A stretch of 64,000 bases of DNA, from positions 1 to 64,000 of the forward strand of contig JANQLB010000091.1 of assembly GCA_028280805.1 (NCBI GenBank), read 5' to 3'. A program made the position numbers and the translations under genes. The notes beneath the pieces are model-generated. The model was given only the letters and a program-made list of their open reading frames with translations, made no database searches and was not told the origin of the DNA. Below are positions 14,551-23,742 of this stretch, one piece after another; within the stretch, counting starts at the first letter, position 1, and each line of letters starts with the position of its first letter. This DNA comes from Tissierellales bacterium (GTDB taxonomy: Bacteria > Bacillota > Clostridia > Tissierellales > VENL01).

Positions 14551-14672
14551 TGCCTTAGAAGTTGGTTATATGAAACTTAATAAAAATAAAGCAGCTGTAG
14601 AATTAAGTGAAGTAGTTGACAGCTTAACTACAGCAATAATTTGAATAATCTATTGCACGAGGAGAGTTACTT

Positions 14673-15857
14673 ATGAAAAGCATTGAAAATCTATTAAGAG
14701 AAGTTATAATGAGTAAAGGTCTTATAAGTGGAGTTCTGAGTAGTAAAAAGAATAAAGGTAATATAAACTATAACAAAGTTAATATTAAGCCTGTAAATAT
14801 AAAACGAGATATTAATATTCAATTTACTTATTTTTTTGACAAGAAGGTTATCCATAATAATCTGTCATGTGATGATGCAATAAAAGAAATATTGTCACTT
14901 ATGGATAAGCACTTTAAGCAGACAGTATTATTTACTGCTAAAGCAGATTATCAAATATTTACTAATAAAGCAGGTAAAGAAAAAATCTTAAAAAACAAAC
15001 CTACTAAGGAAATAATAGATTATAGTCATAACAAGAAGAAAAATTATATCATCGAAGAAGGTAAGCCATGCTCATTTCTCTATGAGCTAGGTGTAATGGA
15101 CAAACAAGGTAATGTCTATAAAAAAAGATATAATAAATTCAGACAGATAAATAGATTTTTAGAGATGGTAGAAGATATTGTAGATAATTTAGATACTGAT
15201 AAAATTATTAATATTATTGATTTTGGATGCGGTAAATCATATTTAACTTTTGCATTATACTATTATTTGGTTGAAATATTAAAATTAGATGTAAATATAA
15301 TTGGACTTGATTTAAAAGATGACGTCATAAAAACCTGTAATAAACTATCCGATAAACTTAACTTTACTAATCTAAAATTTATTCACGGAGATATAAAAGA
15401 TTATAAAGATATTAAAAAGGTTGATATGGTTGTTACGCTTCATGCTTGTGACACTGCTACAGATGACGCCCTAGTAAAGGCTGTGGATTGGGAAGCAGAA
15501 GTTATTTTATCAGTTCCCTGCTGTCAGCATGAGTTATTTAGTAAAATACATAATCCTATAATGAATCCTATGCAGAAGCACGGAATAATAAAAGAGAAGA
15601 TGTCAGCTTTGATAACAGATTGTATAAGGGCTAATATTTTAGAGATTTTAGGCTATTCTACTCAAATAATGGAATTTATTGATATGGAGCATACACCTAA
15701 GAATATTCTCATTAGAGCTGTTAAGGATAAATCACAAAAAACGGGAGTAATAAAAGAATATTTAGATTTTAAGAAATTTTGGAATATAGAGCCGTATATA
15801 GAAACAGCTATGGGAAAAAAATTGAAAAGTCAACTTAGTTTAAATAAAGAAAATTAA
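14673..15857 (+). CDS. Class I SAM-dependent methyltransferase (Methyltransf_32 type)
   Basis: 394 residues. The C-terminal half (residues about 160-370) is a Rossmann methyltransferase: motif I IIDFGCGKSYLTFALYYYL (in part), IIGLDLKDDVI, MVVTLHACDTATDDALV, and the family signature SVPCCQHEL. The N-terminal half is unassigned. Relatives are annotated as methyltransferases of unknown, probably RNA, substrate. It follows the lipoprotein after 122 bases that contain a GCTGTAG/CTACAGC hairpin (14594-14635 region). Transcribed alone. Confidence 0.82.
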   Translation: MKSIENLLREVIMSKGLISGVLSSKKNKGNINYNKVNIKPVNIKRDINIQFTYFFDKKVIHNNLSCDDAIKEILSLMDKHFKQTVLFTAKADYQIFTNKAGKEKILKNKPTKEIIDYSHNKKKNYIIEEGKPCSFLYELGVMDKQGNVYKKRYNKFRQINRFLEMVEDIVDNLDTDKIINIIDFGCGKSYLTFALYYYLVEILKLDVNIIGLDLKDDVIKTCNKLSDKLNFTNLKFIHGDIKDYKDIKKVDMVVTLHACDTATDDALVKAVDWEAEVILSVPCCQHELFSKIHNPIMNPMQKHGIIKEKMSALITDCIRANILEILGYSTQIMEFIDMEHTPKNILIRAVKDKSQKTGVIKEYLDFKKFWNIEPYIETAMGKKLKSQLSLNKEN

Positions 15858-15913
15858 AATAAACAGCATAAAATAGGATAGCGTATGATTGTTATTTTTC
15901 ATCTATCTTATTG

Positions 15914-17011
15914 TTATATAACTCTAACAATAAATATATCTTTCTCTTTACTTAAGTCTGCTAAAACATTATCTATTTGAACAATAGGTTTTGACGGTTT
16001 TTTTGTATTAATAAATTTTATTTTAGCTTCTTCCCCGGTGGAAAGCTCTACCCAGCTATCAAGATAACAATGTGCTATATTATTTAAAAACGTCATTAAG
16101 AATTTAGTGTCAAGTTTAGTTATGTAGTTTTTTTCAAAAAATTCTATTACACTAAAAGGACAATATTTCTTTCTATATGGTCGTTCTGAAGTCATAGCAT
16201 CATATATGTCAGCTATGGCAATTATTTTAGCATAATCATTGATTTCGTCACCCTTTAGTCCCATAGGATAGCCGCTGCCGTCAATTTTCTCGTGATGCAT
16301 TAGTACAGCCATTTTAACATTATAGGGAATGTTCTGCTTTTCAATAATACGAAAACCATAAACACAATGTTTTTTAATCTCGTTAAATTCTTCTGTGGTA
16401 AGCTTTTCTTTTTTGTTTAACAGGTCTATACTAACCTTAGTTTTACCAATGTCATGTAATAGTCCTGCTACAGAAATACATTGTAATTCTTCCCCGCTAT
16501 ATCCTAACCATTGTCCTAAGGTGTAACTGACTAAAGAGACATTAACAGAGTGAGAATAAGTATAGTCATCAAAATATTGCAAATTGTTTAAAAAAGAAAA
16601 CAATTGACTTTTATCATTCATTTTTTCTATAAGTTCATTACTAATTGAATATAGTTCAGGTATTTCTATCTTTTTGCCTTCACTAATATCCATCATCTTA
16701 TTTTTTAAGACGTCCTGCTTGTTTTGGTGGTTAGACCTGAATTCGTTTATAACTTTTATATCTTTGTACTGAGTTTTTGGTTTAGTATCATTAGACATAA
16801 ATAAATGCTGAAAGTCTATATCACTCTTTTGTTCTTTATAAATTTCTATGTATTCAATACTATATAGCTTTAGTTTTGTAATATTTTTTTTATTTAAAAC
16901 AGTATTTTTAGACATTAAGTTAATTCCGGTATTTGTAATTACATCAGCAGCTATTACCATACCTACTACAGCTTTATCGATTGAAATTTTTTTAATATAG
17001 AAATTAATCAT
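15914..17011 (-). CDS. HD-GYP domain phosphodiesterase
   Basis: 365 residues. Residues about 150-310 form an HD-GYP domain: LLHDIGKTKV (metal-binding HD), HHEKIDGSGYPMGLKGDEI (the HHExxDGxGYP signature, shown in part in the family sense) and IIAIADIYDAMTSERPYR. Such enzymes hydrolyse cyclic di-GMP or related cyclic dinucleotides. The N-terminal about 130 residues are a DUF3391-like region seen in many HD-GYP proteins. No membrane segment, so it is cytosolic. Start ATG with AGGTGG. It stands alone; no c-di-GMP riboswitch is evident upstream. Confidence 0.92.
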   Translation of the reverse strand: MINFYIKKISIDKAVVGMVIAADVITNTGINLMSKNTVLNKKNITKLKLYSIEYIEIYKEQKSDIDFQHLFMSNDTKPKTQYKDIKVINEFRSNHQNKQDVLKNKMMDISEGKKIEIPELYSISNELIEKMNDKSQLFSFLNNLQYFDDYTYSHSVNVSLVSYTLGQWLGYSGEELQCISVAGLLHDIGKTKVSIDLLNKKEKLTTEEFNEIKKHCVYGFRIIEKQNIPYNVKMAVLMHHEKIDGSGYPMGLKGDEINDYAKIIAIADIYDAMTSERPYRKKYCPFSVIEFFEKNYITKLDTKFLMTFLNNIAHCYLDSWVELSTGEEAKIKFINTKKPSKPIVQIDNVLADLSKEKDIFIVRVI

Positions 17012-17360
17012 ATATCCACCTGCTTTTCAAAATTTTTAGATGCATATGACAAGAGGAGATTTAGATTTTCATATATCTGAAAAAATCCTCTTATTATATA
17101 TAACGTCATTTTCTAAAATACCCTTTACTTAAAGTATATTTTTAATTTAATATCTTACCCTTCATTATTAAAGCTATTTAACTCCTATTTAGTTTTTGGA
17201 AAATACATACAGGCATTTGCTTTAAATATTTCAAATTGTTAACTTACTTGTATATATTTTTTTTGAACCTAGATATTTATATATATATAAGTATTCAAGG
17301 TTGAAATTTAACTAATAAAATTGATTTTTTGTAAATTATTTAGTGTAGAATAATTTATTC

Positions 17361-17388
17361 TTGACATTGTAACAATAAGTTGTATAAT
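17361..17388 (+). promoter_or_regulatory. Promoter of speD
   Basis: TTGACA (17361-17366), a 16-base spacer and TATAAT (17383-17388), both consensus, 35 bases before the SpeD start. The preceding 17012-17360 stretch contains an imperfect long hairpin (AAGAGGA near 17052 with TCCTCTT near 17088) and otherwise nothing recognisable. Confidence 0.8.
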
Positions 17389-17422
17389 CATTTTAGAAGA
17401 AGATTAGAAATGGGGAATAAAT

Positions 17423-18232
17423 ATGACAAAAAAAGTTCAAAGCAAGTTAAAGTTATATGGATTTAATAACCTTACAAAATCTTTGAGTTTTAATATTTAT
17501 GATATTTGCTATACAAAAACAGAGCAGGATCGTAAAAAATATATTGAATATATTGATGAACAGTATAATTCAGAAAGACTTACTAAGATTTTGACAAATG
17601 TTACAGAAAGTATTGGAGCAAGTGTATTAAATATAGCCAAACAAGATTATGACCCGCAAGGTGCTAGTGTTACTTTATTGATTTCAGAGGAAGAAGTTCC
17701 GTTACATGTCCTTGATCCATCTTGTAATAAAGGTATATTAACCCCCATTAGAAAAAATATAGTTGCACATTTAGATAAAAGTCATGTTACAGTGCATACG
17801 TATCCGGAGACACATCCTCAAAATGATATAAGTACATTTAGAGTAGATATAGATGTTTCTACCTGTGGAGAAATATCTCCTTTGAAAGCTTTAAACTATT
17901 TAATTGGAAGTTTTGATTCTGATATAATAACTATTGATTATCGTGTTAGGGGATTTACCAGAGATGTTAACGGGAATAAGCTTTTTATAGATCACGGGAT
18001 TAATTCTATACAAAACTATATTTTAGATGAAACGCTAAGCAATTATAGTTTAATAGATATGAATATATATCAATCTAATATATTTCATACAAAAATGAAG
18101 ATTAATACTATTAATTTAGATAACTATTTGTTTGAGATAAGTGAAAAAGATTTATCAATTGAAGAAAGAGATAAAATTTTTAGAAGGTTAAATAAAGAGA
18201 TGACAGAAATTTTCTATGGTATAAACATATAA
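17423..18232 (+). CDS. speD: S-adenosylmethionine decarboxylase proenzyme
   Basis: 269 residues, the length of the E. coli-type (class 1A) enzyme. It decarboxylates SAM to give the aminopropyl donor for spermidine synthesis. The autocleavage segment [11 protein letters not shown] is present, with Ser120 expected to become the pyruvoyl group; the downstream HTYPE and [10 protein letters not shown] blocks are conserved. No speE, speA or speB lies nearby, so the pathway partners are elsewhere. It has its own consensus promoter and a strong terminator. Confidence 0.93.
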   Translation: MTKKVQSKLKLYGFNNLTKSLSFNIYDICYTKTEQDRKKYIEYIDEQYNSERLTKILTNVTESIGASVLNIAKQDYDPQGASVTLLISEEEVPLHVLDPSCNKGILTPIRKNIVAHLDKSHVTVHTYPETHPQNDISTFRVDIDVSTCGEISPLKALNYLIGSFDSDIITIDYRVRGFTRDVNGNKLFIDHGINSIQNYILDETLSNYSLIDMNIYQSNIFHTKMKINTINLDNYLFEISEKDLSIEERDKIFRRLNKEMTEIFYGINI

Positions 18233-18256
18233 AAAATCGAGCAAGCTCGATTTTTT
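18231..18256. terminator. Terminator with AAAAAATCGAGC arms
   Basis: AAAAAATCGAGC pairs perfectly with GCTCGATTTTTT around AA. The same arms recur at 60344-60369, and a close variant lies at 54687-54716. Confidence 0.92.
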
Positions 18257-18388
18257 ATGTTTTTTGATGCATGCTTACAAGCCAATTAATCAAACAAATA
18301 GAGGATATAATTAGTTTGTGTTGAATATTAATTATTATTGCAGGTAATTATAATATTTTCTTATGCTTGCCAAATATGAGGTGATGAT

Positions 18389-19483
18389 ATGTATGATATT
18401 TGTATAGTTGGAGCGGGACCTGGCGGTTCAACTCTTGCGAGGCTTATAGGGCGTAAATATAAGGTTTTATTATTAGATAAAAGAAATCTAGATAATCAGG
18501 CAGTTAAAAATAATAAAAATAAATGTTGTGGTGGATTATTAGCTCCTGATGCACAAAAAATGTTTGCAGAACTTGGATTAGGTATTCCAAAGGAAATTTT
18601 AGTTGACCCTCAATTGTTCTCTGTAAGAACTATTGATATTAATACTAAACTTGAGAGGTATTATCAAAGATTTTATTTTAATATGGATAGAGAAAAATTT
18701 GATAAGTGGCTGGTTTCATTAATTCCAAAAGAAGTTGATATAAGCTTTAATTCTGTTTATAAAGAGCATATAAAAACTGAAAAAGGATATGAAGTTAAAT
18801 ATTCAATTGGAGAGAAAAAACAGTCAGCGAAATGCAGAATAATCGTAGGTGCGGATGGTGCATTTTCTAAAATTAGAAGATTAATATCTAATGAAAAAAA
18901 TAATCCTAAAACTTATATATCTATACAAGAATGGTTTCGGGCAAAAGAAAATATACCTTTTTTTACAGCTATATTTGATAAAGATATAAGTGATTTTTAT
19001 TCGTGGATAATACCTAAAGAGAAAAATATGTTATTAGGGGCAGCATTAAGTCCAAATGATAATCCTCAGATAAAATTTAATATGTTGAAAGAAAGATTAA
19101 AAGAATTTGGATTTAATCTTACTGATCCCATCAAAAAAGAAGGAGCATTTATTTATAGACCTACAAGATTAAGTCACTTTTTTACTGGTATAGATAACAT
19201 TGCGTTAATTGGAGAGGCAGCCGGAGCTATAAGTCCAAGTTCAGCAGAAGGGTTTAGTTATGCCTTAAGAAGTGCAATTTTCTTATCTAAAAGCTTAGAT
19301 AGCGGTATCGATGGTTTTCTTAAAAGATATAATAAAGAAATTAAAACTATTAAAAGAAATATACTTTTAAAAAACATAAAATCTATAGTTATGTATAAGC
19401 CGTTTCTTAGAAAAATTGCTATGAGGTCAGGATTTGAAAGCATGAACTTTCCTTTAGAAGGTTCTAAATTAAATAATATATAA
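18389..19483 (+). CDS. Geranylgeranyl reductase-family FAD oxidoreductase
   Basis: 364 residues. The N-terminal dinucleotide-binding motif IVGAGPGGSTLARLIG (residues about 5-20), a KCCGGLLAPDAQ block typical of the geranylgeranyl-reductase family, RIIVGADGAFSKIRR (the GxDG motif near residue 150) and the C-terminal ALIGEAAGAISPSSAEGFSYAL FAD motif are all present. The family reduces prenyl double bonds or acts as a flavin monooxygenase-like enzyme; the substrate here is unknown. Start ATG after GAGGTGA. It ends 33 bases before the SPFH gene and may be co-transcribed with it. Confidence 0.87.
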   Translation: MYDICIVGAGPGGSTLARLIGRKYKVLLLDKRNLDNQAVKNNKNKCCGGLLAPDAQKMFAELGLGIPKEILVDPQLFSVRTIDINTKLERYYQRFYFNMDREKFDKWLVSLIPKEVDISFNSVYKEHIKTEKGYEVKYSIGEKKQSAKCRIIVGADGAFSKIRRLISNEKNNPKTYISIQEWFRAKENIPFFTAIFDKDISDFYSWIIPKEKNMLLGAALSPNDNPQIKFNMLKERLKEFGFNLTDPIKKEGAFIYRPTRLSHFFTGIDNIALIGEAAGAISPSSAEGFSYALRSAIFLSKSLDSGIDGFLKRYNKEIKTIKRNILLKNIKSIVMYKPFLRKIAMRSGFESMNFPLEGSKLNNI

Positions 19484-19515
19484 TTAATAACAGATAATTT
19501 AAGGAGGTCATAAAA

Positions 19516-20649
19516 ATGGGTTTAATTAAATTTATTAAGAGTCAGTTTATCGAGGTAATAGAATGGACTGATAACACGAGTGATACAATGGTATATCGTT
19601 TCCCGGTAGAAAATAAAGAAATTAAGATGGGAGCTCAGCTTACTGTTAGAGAGTCTCAGACTGCTGTTTTTATAAATGAAGGAAAGATAGCAGATGTGTT
19701 TAGTCCCGGTAGATATGTATTGTCTACCGAAAATATGCCGGTACTTACAAAACTAAGATCATGGAAGTATGGATTTGACTCACCATTTAAGGCTGAAGTA
19801 TATTTTGTTAATACTAAACAATTTACAAATCAGAAATGGGGAACATCCAACCCTGTAATGATGAGAGATTCAGAATTTGGAATGCTTCGCCTAAGGGCTT
19901 ACGGTAATTATTCATATAGAGTGTCTGATGCAGAGGTATTTATGAAGGAGATATTTGGTTCTAATCAGGAATTTACAACTCATAAAATATCTGGTCACCT
20001 TAAAGGACTGATAGTCTCAGGATTGACAGACCTATTGGCTGAATCGAGGATACCGGCTTTAGATTTGGCTATGCACTATGATGAGTTAAGCCAGATGGCA
20101 AAAGAAAAAATGAATACTAAATTTGGTCAATATGGTTTCTCTTTAACAACATTTTTTATTGAAAACATTTCTTTACCGGAAGAAGTAGAAAAGGTAATGG
20201 ACAAAAGAACTTCTATGGGTGTATTAGGAAATCTTAATCAATACACACAATACCAATCGGCTGAAGCCATAAGGGATGCAGCTAAGAACAGCAGTGGTTT
20301 TGCAGGAGCAGGAGTAGGTATCGGTGCAGGAGCAGCTATTGGTAATATAATGGGTAAGGCGTTAAATAATCAAAATCAAGGTCAGAATATACAAGCACAA
20401 AATACTATACCATGTCCTAATTGTAGGGAACAAATATTACCATCCAGTAAGTTTTGTAATGTTTGTGGAAAACCTGTTCAAGCTCTTAAGGTTAAATGTA
20501 TTAACTGTGAATTTGAAATAAACAAGAACTCAAAGTTCTGCCCCGAATGTGGAGAAGCTCAAAATGTTAAGAAAAAATGTGATAATTGTGGAGCAGAGAT
20601 AACTTTCAGCTCAAAATTCTGTCCGGAATGTGGTAATAAAAGTAAATAG
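19516..20649 (+). CDS. SPFH-domain protein with three C-terminal zinc ribbons (YdjI-like)
   Basis: 377 residues. Residues about 1-245 are the SPFH/'virion core protein' type region seen in YdjI (QTAVFINEGKIADVFSPGRYVLSTENMP in part). Next comes a Gly/Ala-rich linker (GAGVGIGAGAAIGNIMG). Three zinc ribbons of the CxxC-x12-CxxCG type follow (CPNCREQ...CNVCG, CINCEFE...CPECG, CDNCGAE...CPECG). The Bacillus homologue belongs to a membrane-stress operon with PspA. Here it is followed directly by a YdjG-like zinc-ribbon membrane protein, but no pspA is present. Confidence 0.87.
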   Translation: MGLIKFIKSQFIEVIEWTDNTSDTMVYRFPVENKEIKMGAQLTVRESQTAVFINEGKIADVFSPGRYVLSTENMPVLTKLRSWKYGFDSPFKAEVYFVNTKQFTNQKWGTSNPVMMRDSEFGMLRLRAYGNYSYRVSDAEVFMKEIFGSNQEFTTHKISGHLKGLIVSGLTDLLAESRIPALDLAMHYDELSQMAKEKMNTKFGQYGFSLTTFFIENISLPEEVEKVMDKRTSMGVLGNLNQYTQYQSAEAIRDAAKNSSGFAGAGVGIGAGAAIGNIMGKALNNQNQGQNIQAQNTIPCPNCREQILPSSKFCNVCGKPVQALKVKCINCEFEINKNSKFCPECGEAQNVKKKCDNCGAEITFSSKFCPECGNKSK

Positions 20650-20660
20650 AGGTGATATGA

Positions 20661-21770
20661 ATGGATATGGATACAAATAAAGAGATTAAAAAAACACAGA
20701 CTGATAAATTTCCATGCTCCTCATGTGGCGGAGGAATGGTTTTCAATCCAAGAGGACAAGTCTTAAGTTGTCTATACTGTGGAAATAAGTCTGAAATTGA
20801 AAGTAAAGAAGATGAAATACAAGAATATGATATAGACTTGGCTGATGAAATGGATTCTGGTAATTGGGGAGAAGATACCAGAATAATTCATTGTGATGGG
20901 TGTGGAGCGGAAACTGTGTTAAAGGATGAAAGTGTTGCTCAGTTCTGTACTTTCTGTGGTTCATCTCATATTGTTAAGCATGAAGAAATACCCGGAATAA
21001 AGCCTGAATCACTAATACCTTTTCAAATTGGCAGGGAAACAGCAAAAGAGCTTTTTAAAAAGTGGTTAAAAGGCAAATTTTATGCACCTAAGAAGGTTAA
21101 AGTTAACCATAAGCTGGATAGATTAACAGGTGTATATATTCCTTACTGGACTTATGACTCTGATACTTTTTCTACTTATACAGCACACAAAGGTACTTAT
21201 TACTATGTTACTAAGACAGAAGTTGTTTATGAAAACGGTAGAAGCAAGACAGTTCAGAGAAGAGTAAGGAAAATAAGATGGGAGTATGTTAGCGGAAGTT
21301 ATGAGAAATATTATAACGATTTATTAGTTAATGCTTCAAATAATGTGGATGCTAATATAATAGAAGCTATCGAACCTTTTGATTTAGATAAATTAGAGCA
21401 TTACGAACCGGAGTATTTATCAGGTTTTACAGCAGAAAGATATTCTGTTGAGCTTGACGAAGGCTGGGAAGAAGCAAAAAAAGATATATTAGATGATATT
21501 CATTACGGAGTAGTCGAAAAAATAGGTGGAGATACAGTAAGAAATTTAAATATTGATACTTCATACAATGGAATTTGGTTTAAGCATATACTTTTACCAG
21601 TATGGATGTCGTCCTATAAGTTCAAAGATAAAGTTTATCGTTTTATGATTAATGGAGAAACGGGAGAAGTACAAGGAAAATCACCTATCAGTGTAATTAA
21701 GACTATCTTAACAATAATTATAATTTTAGGGATAATATGGATGGCGGTAGTTTTTTTCGCAAATCGGTAA
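20661..21770 (+). CDS. YdjG-like zinc-ribbon membrane protein
   Basis: 369 residues. Two N-terminal TFIIB-like zinc ribbons are visible (CSSCGGGM...CLYCGN at residues about 19-41 and CDGCGAET...CTFCGS at about 79-102). A middle domain with YIPYWTYD and VWMSSYKFKDKVYRFMINGETGEVQG motifs (shown in part) follows, and the protein ends in one membrane helix. It starts 11 bases after the SPFH gene and is clearly in the same operon. The B. subtilis counterparts recruit PspA-type proteins to the membrane; a similar scaffold role is inferred. Confidence 0.85.
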   Translation: MDMDTNKEIKKTQTDKFPCSSCGGGMVFNPRGQVLSCLYCGNKSEIESKEDEIQEYDIDLADEMDSGNWGEDTRIIHCDGCGAETVLKDESVAQFCTFCGSSHIVKHEEIPGIKPESLIPFQIGRETAKELFKKWLKGKFYAPKKVKVNHKLDRLTGVYIPYWTYDSDTFSTYTAHKGTYYYVTKTEVVYENGRSKTVQRRVRKIRWEYVSGSYEKYYNDLLVNASNNVDANIIEAIEPFDLDKLEHYEPEYLSGFTAERYSVELDEGWEEAKKDILDDIHYGVVEKIGGDTVRNLNIDTSYNGIWFKHILLPVWMSSYKFKDKVYRFMINGETGEVQGKSPISVIKTILTIIIILGIIWMAVVFFANR

Positions 21771-21771
21771 T

Positions 21772-21806
21772 AAAAAAATGTGTGCATTGTCTGCACACAT
21801 TTTTTT
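21772..21806. terminator. Bidirectional terminator
   Basis: AAAAAAATGTGTGCA pairs with TGCACACATTTTTTT around a 5-base loop, between convergent genes. Confidence 0.92.
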
Positions 21807-21813
21807 AATGCCT

Positions 21814-22605
21814 TTAGCCTTCTAATAGATTTTCCTTATTTCGGTTATAGACTAATAATATGATTACGCTGAAATATGTTCCTACTATACCGCTTAAAAA
21901 CCATCCGGCTATTAATGCTCCCCAAGGTCCTGCTAAAGAAACTACATAGTTGCTAATCATTATATTAGCAAGCATTAGTAAAAACAGTGGTGATAAATAA
22001 CGTTTACCAAGCTTAAATCCTAATCCAATAGCCTTTATAGGTTTAACATTGTCTACTACAGTAATTATTGGCCATGCAGTAAAAAAAACTGATACAAAGG
22101 AAGCTAAAAATAGTATTCCCCATCCACCGGATAGAATTCCAATTGTAGCTGAATAAAGTAAGAATAGTATAAGTAAAACAGGCGATATAAGGAGAAAAAT
22201 CAGGTGGATAAATAATGTGCCTTTAAAAACATTAAAAAAAGATTTTTTTATGCCCTCAAAAAAATGAGAAGTTTGAGGCTTTATATTATTTACCGCTTTT
22301 TCATATAATTTTATACTTCCGGCTTTTATCAAAGATGCACCTATAATTATTAAAAAGTAAGTTATAACTACTAGGATAATAATCGAGAGCAGATTATTAT
22401 TTAATATTTCGTAGAATTCAAAATTATTAATAACTGATCTAACAATATTGAAGAATAAGAATATATAAAATATTAATAAAAAAATTCCTAGTAAAATAGC
22501 TAAACCTGCATTTATAAAAATTGGAATAAAAATACCTTTATAATCATTACAAGTTTTAAGAGCATGTTTGCAATCGTCCATGATTTCATTAAACCACAAC
22601 ATCAT
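21814..22605 (-). CDS. Polytopic membrane protein, unknown (downstream of pair)
   Basis: 263 residues with about six hydrophobic helices (GLAILLGIFLLIFYIFLFFN, LSIIILVVITYFLIIIGASL and so on). The layout resembles DUF975/YckC-type helical membrane proteins, but I cannot assign a family. It overlaps the upstream gene by 17 bases, so the two are translationally coupled and probably interact. The ribosome site GGGAGGGG lies within the upstream gene. It is convergent with the zinc-ribbon operon. Confidence 0.78.
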   Translation of the reverse strand: MMLWFNEIMDDCKHALKTCNDYKGIFIPIFINAGLAILLGIFLLIFYIFLFFNIVRSVINNFEFYEILNNNLLSIIILVVITYFLIIIGASLIKAGSIKLYEKAVNNIKPQTSHFFEGIKKSFFNVFKGTLFIHLIFLLISPVLLILFLLYSATIGILSGGWGILFLASFVSVFFTAWPIITVVDNVKPIKAIGLGFKLGKRYLSPLFLLMLANIMISNYVVSLAGPWGALIAGWFLSGIVGTYFSVIILLVYNRNKENLLEG

Positions 22606-23512
22606 TATACCCCTCCCTGTTAGTTGTATTTCCAGTATTAAAATTGTGTTTGTATGCTACAAATAAGGACAAGGAGAAAAACACTTTAAATACCATTACT
22701 ATTAAAGAACTTACTATAGTAGATATTGTAATAACGGGAATAATAACTGACATTACAATTCTAATCATTCTATTAATAAAATCTATATTAAAATATGACA
22801 TTAGATTATGGTTGAAGTTACGAGATATATTTATAAAATCATCAATATTTGACCTAAAGCTGAAGCTTGAACTTAGTCTTGAAATACCAGAGAAAGCCAA
22901 GTATATTATTTGTATAAAAACAACCGGTAAAAAACATCTTTTTAAAAAACTAATACTATCTTTAAATGCTGTAAAAATACCAGAGTCATTTACAACTAAA
23001 GAAATCTTCCAAAAATTTACAAAAATATCAGCTATCATAAAAATTATTCCTACGATTATAAAACCAACAAATAGCGTTAAAATTCCAAACAGAAAAGCAA
23101 TAGGAAAAATAATTACTGTACTTATAGCAATTAATAAATTAATCAAAAGAAATTTAAAGAAATATTTCTTTACACCCTTTAAAAAGTCGCCCTTCACAAG
23201 TCCTTTTCCAAAGACACAGGCTTTGTACATATAATATAAACCGCTTTCTAAAGCAATAAAGACCAGTAAATATGTTATACCAATTAATAAAAAATTTACA
23301 AGATTAGAGATTAAAAAATCAAAAACTTCTTTTTCGTTAAGCATGTAAAAACTATTGGTTTTTAGCCAATTAGAAACATAAATACTACCGACTAATATTA
23401 TTAATGCTTTAATAACAATAAACAATATCTGGGGCAGATAAATTCTTTTATTATTTCGGTTAATGTGAAAAGCTTCTTTAAAGTAATCAAAAATTAAATA
23501 GACTCTCTGCAT
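22589..23512 (-). CDS. Polytopic membrane protein, unknown (first of pair)
   Basis: 307 residues with about six membrane helices. The cytosolic N-terminus is YFKEAFHINRNNKRIYLPQI. The global layout is similar to that of its downstream partner (N-terminal amphipathic helix, paired helices, a glycine-rich stretch, a charged C-terminus), so the two may be ancient duplicates. The start is preceded by GGAGGTAGGA. No transport or enzyme motif is visible. A long antisense frame on the + strand over this gene is a shadow. Confidence 0.76.
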   Translation of the reverse strand: MQRVYLIFDYFKEAFHINRNNKRIYLPQILFIVIKALIILVGSIYVSNWLKTNSFYMLNEKEVFDFLISNLVNFLLIGITYLLVFIALESGLYYMYKACVFGKGLVKGDFLKGVKKYFFKFLLINLLIAISTVIIFPIAFLFGILTLFVGFIIVGIIFMIADIFVNFWKISLVVNDSGIFTAFKDSISFLKRCFLPVVFIQIIYLAFSGISRLSSSFSFRSNIDDFINISRNFNHNLMSYFNIDFINRMIRIVMSVIIPVITISTIVSSLIVMVFKVFFSLSLFVAYKHNFNTGNTTNREGYNDVVV

Positions 23513-23742
23513 ATCGTCCTACCTCCTTAAACTATTTTTAAATAAAAAGTATCATATAAAGATTATATATTATTTACCATTATATAATATAGGAAAATAA
23601 TATATATTTCAACGAATGTTTGTTTAAATTATTTGCTTCTATAGTTCATATTATCTTATTTTCAAGCTATAATATAGTTATGAAAAATCAACATATATTA
23701 TGTAGATTTATAACAATTATTCAACATTTGCAAGTATTGCTT

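Noticed and set aside
16990..17420. c-di-GMP riboswitch upstream of the HD-GYP gene
   Set aside because: The conserved GEMM core motifs are absent; only an imperfect AT-rich hairpin is present.
22644..23234. 196-codon + strand frame over the membrane protein gene
   Set aside because: It is antisense to a clear membrane protein, has no ribosome site and gives a low-complexity Ile/Lys product.
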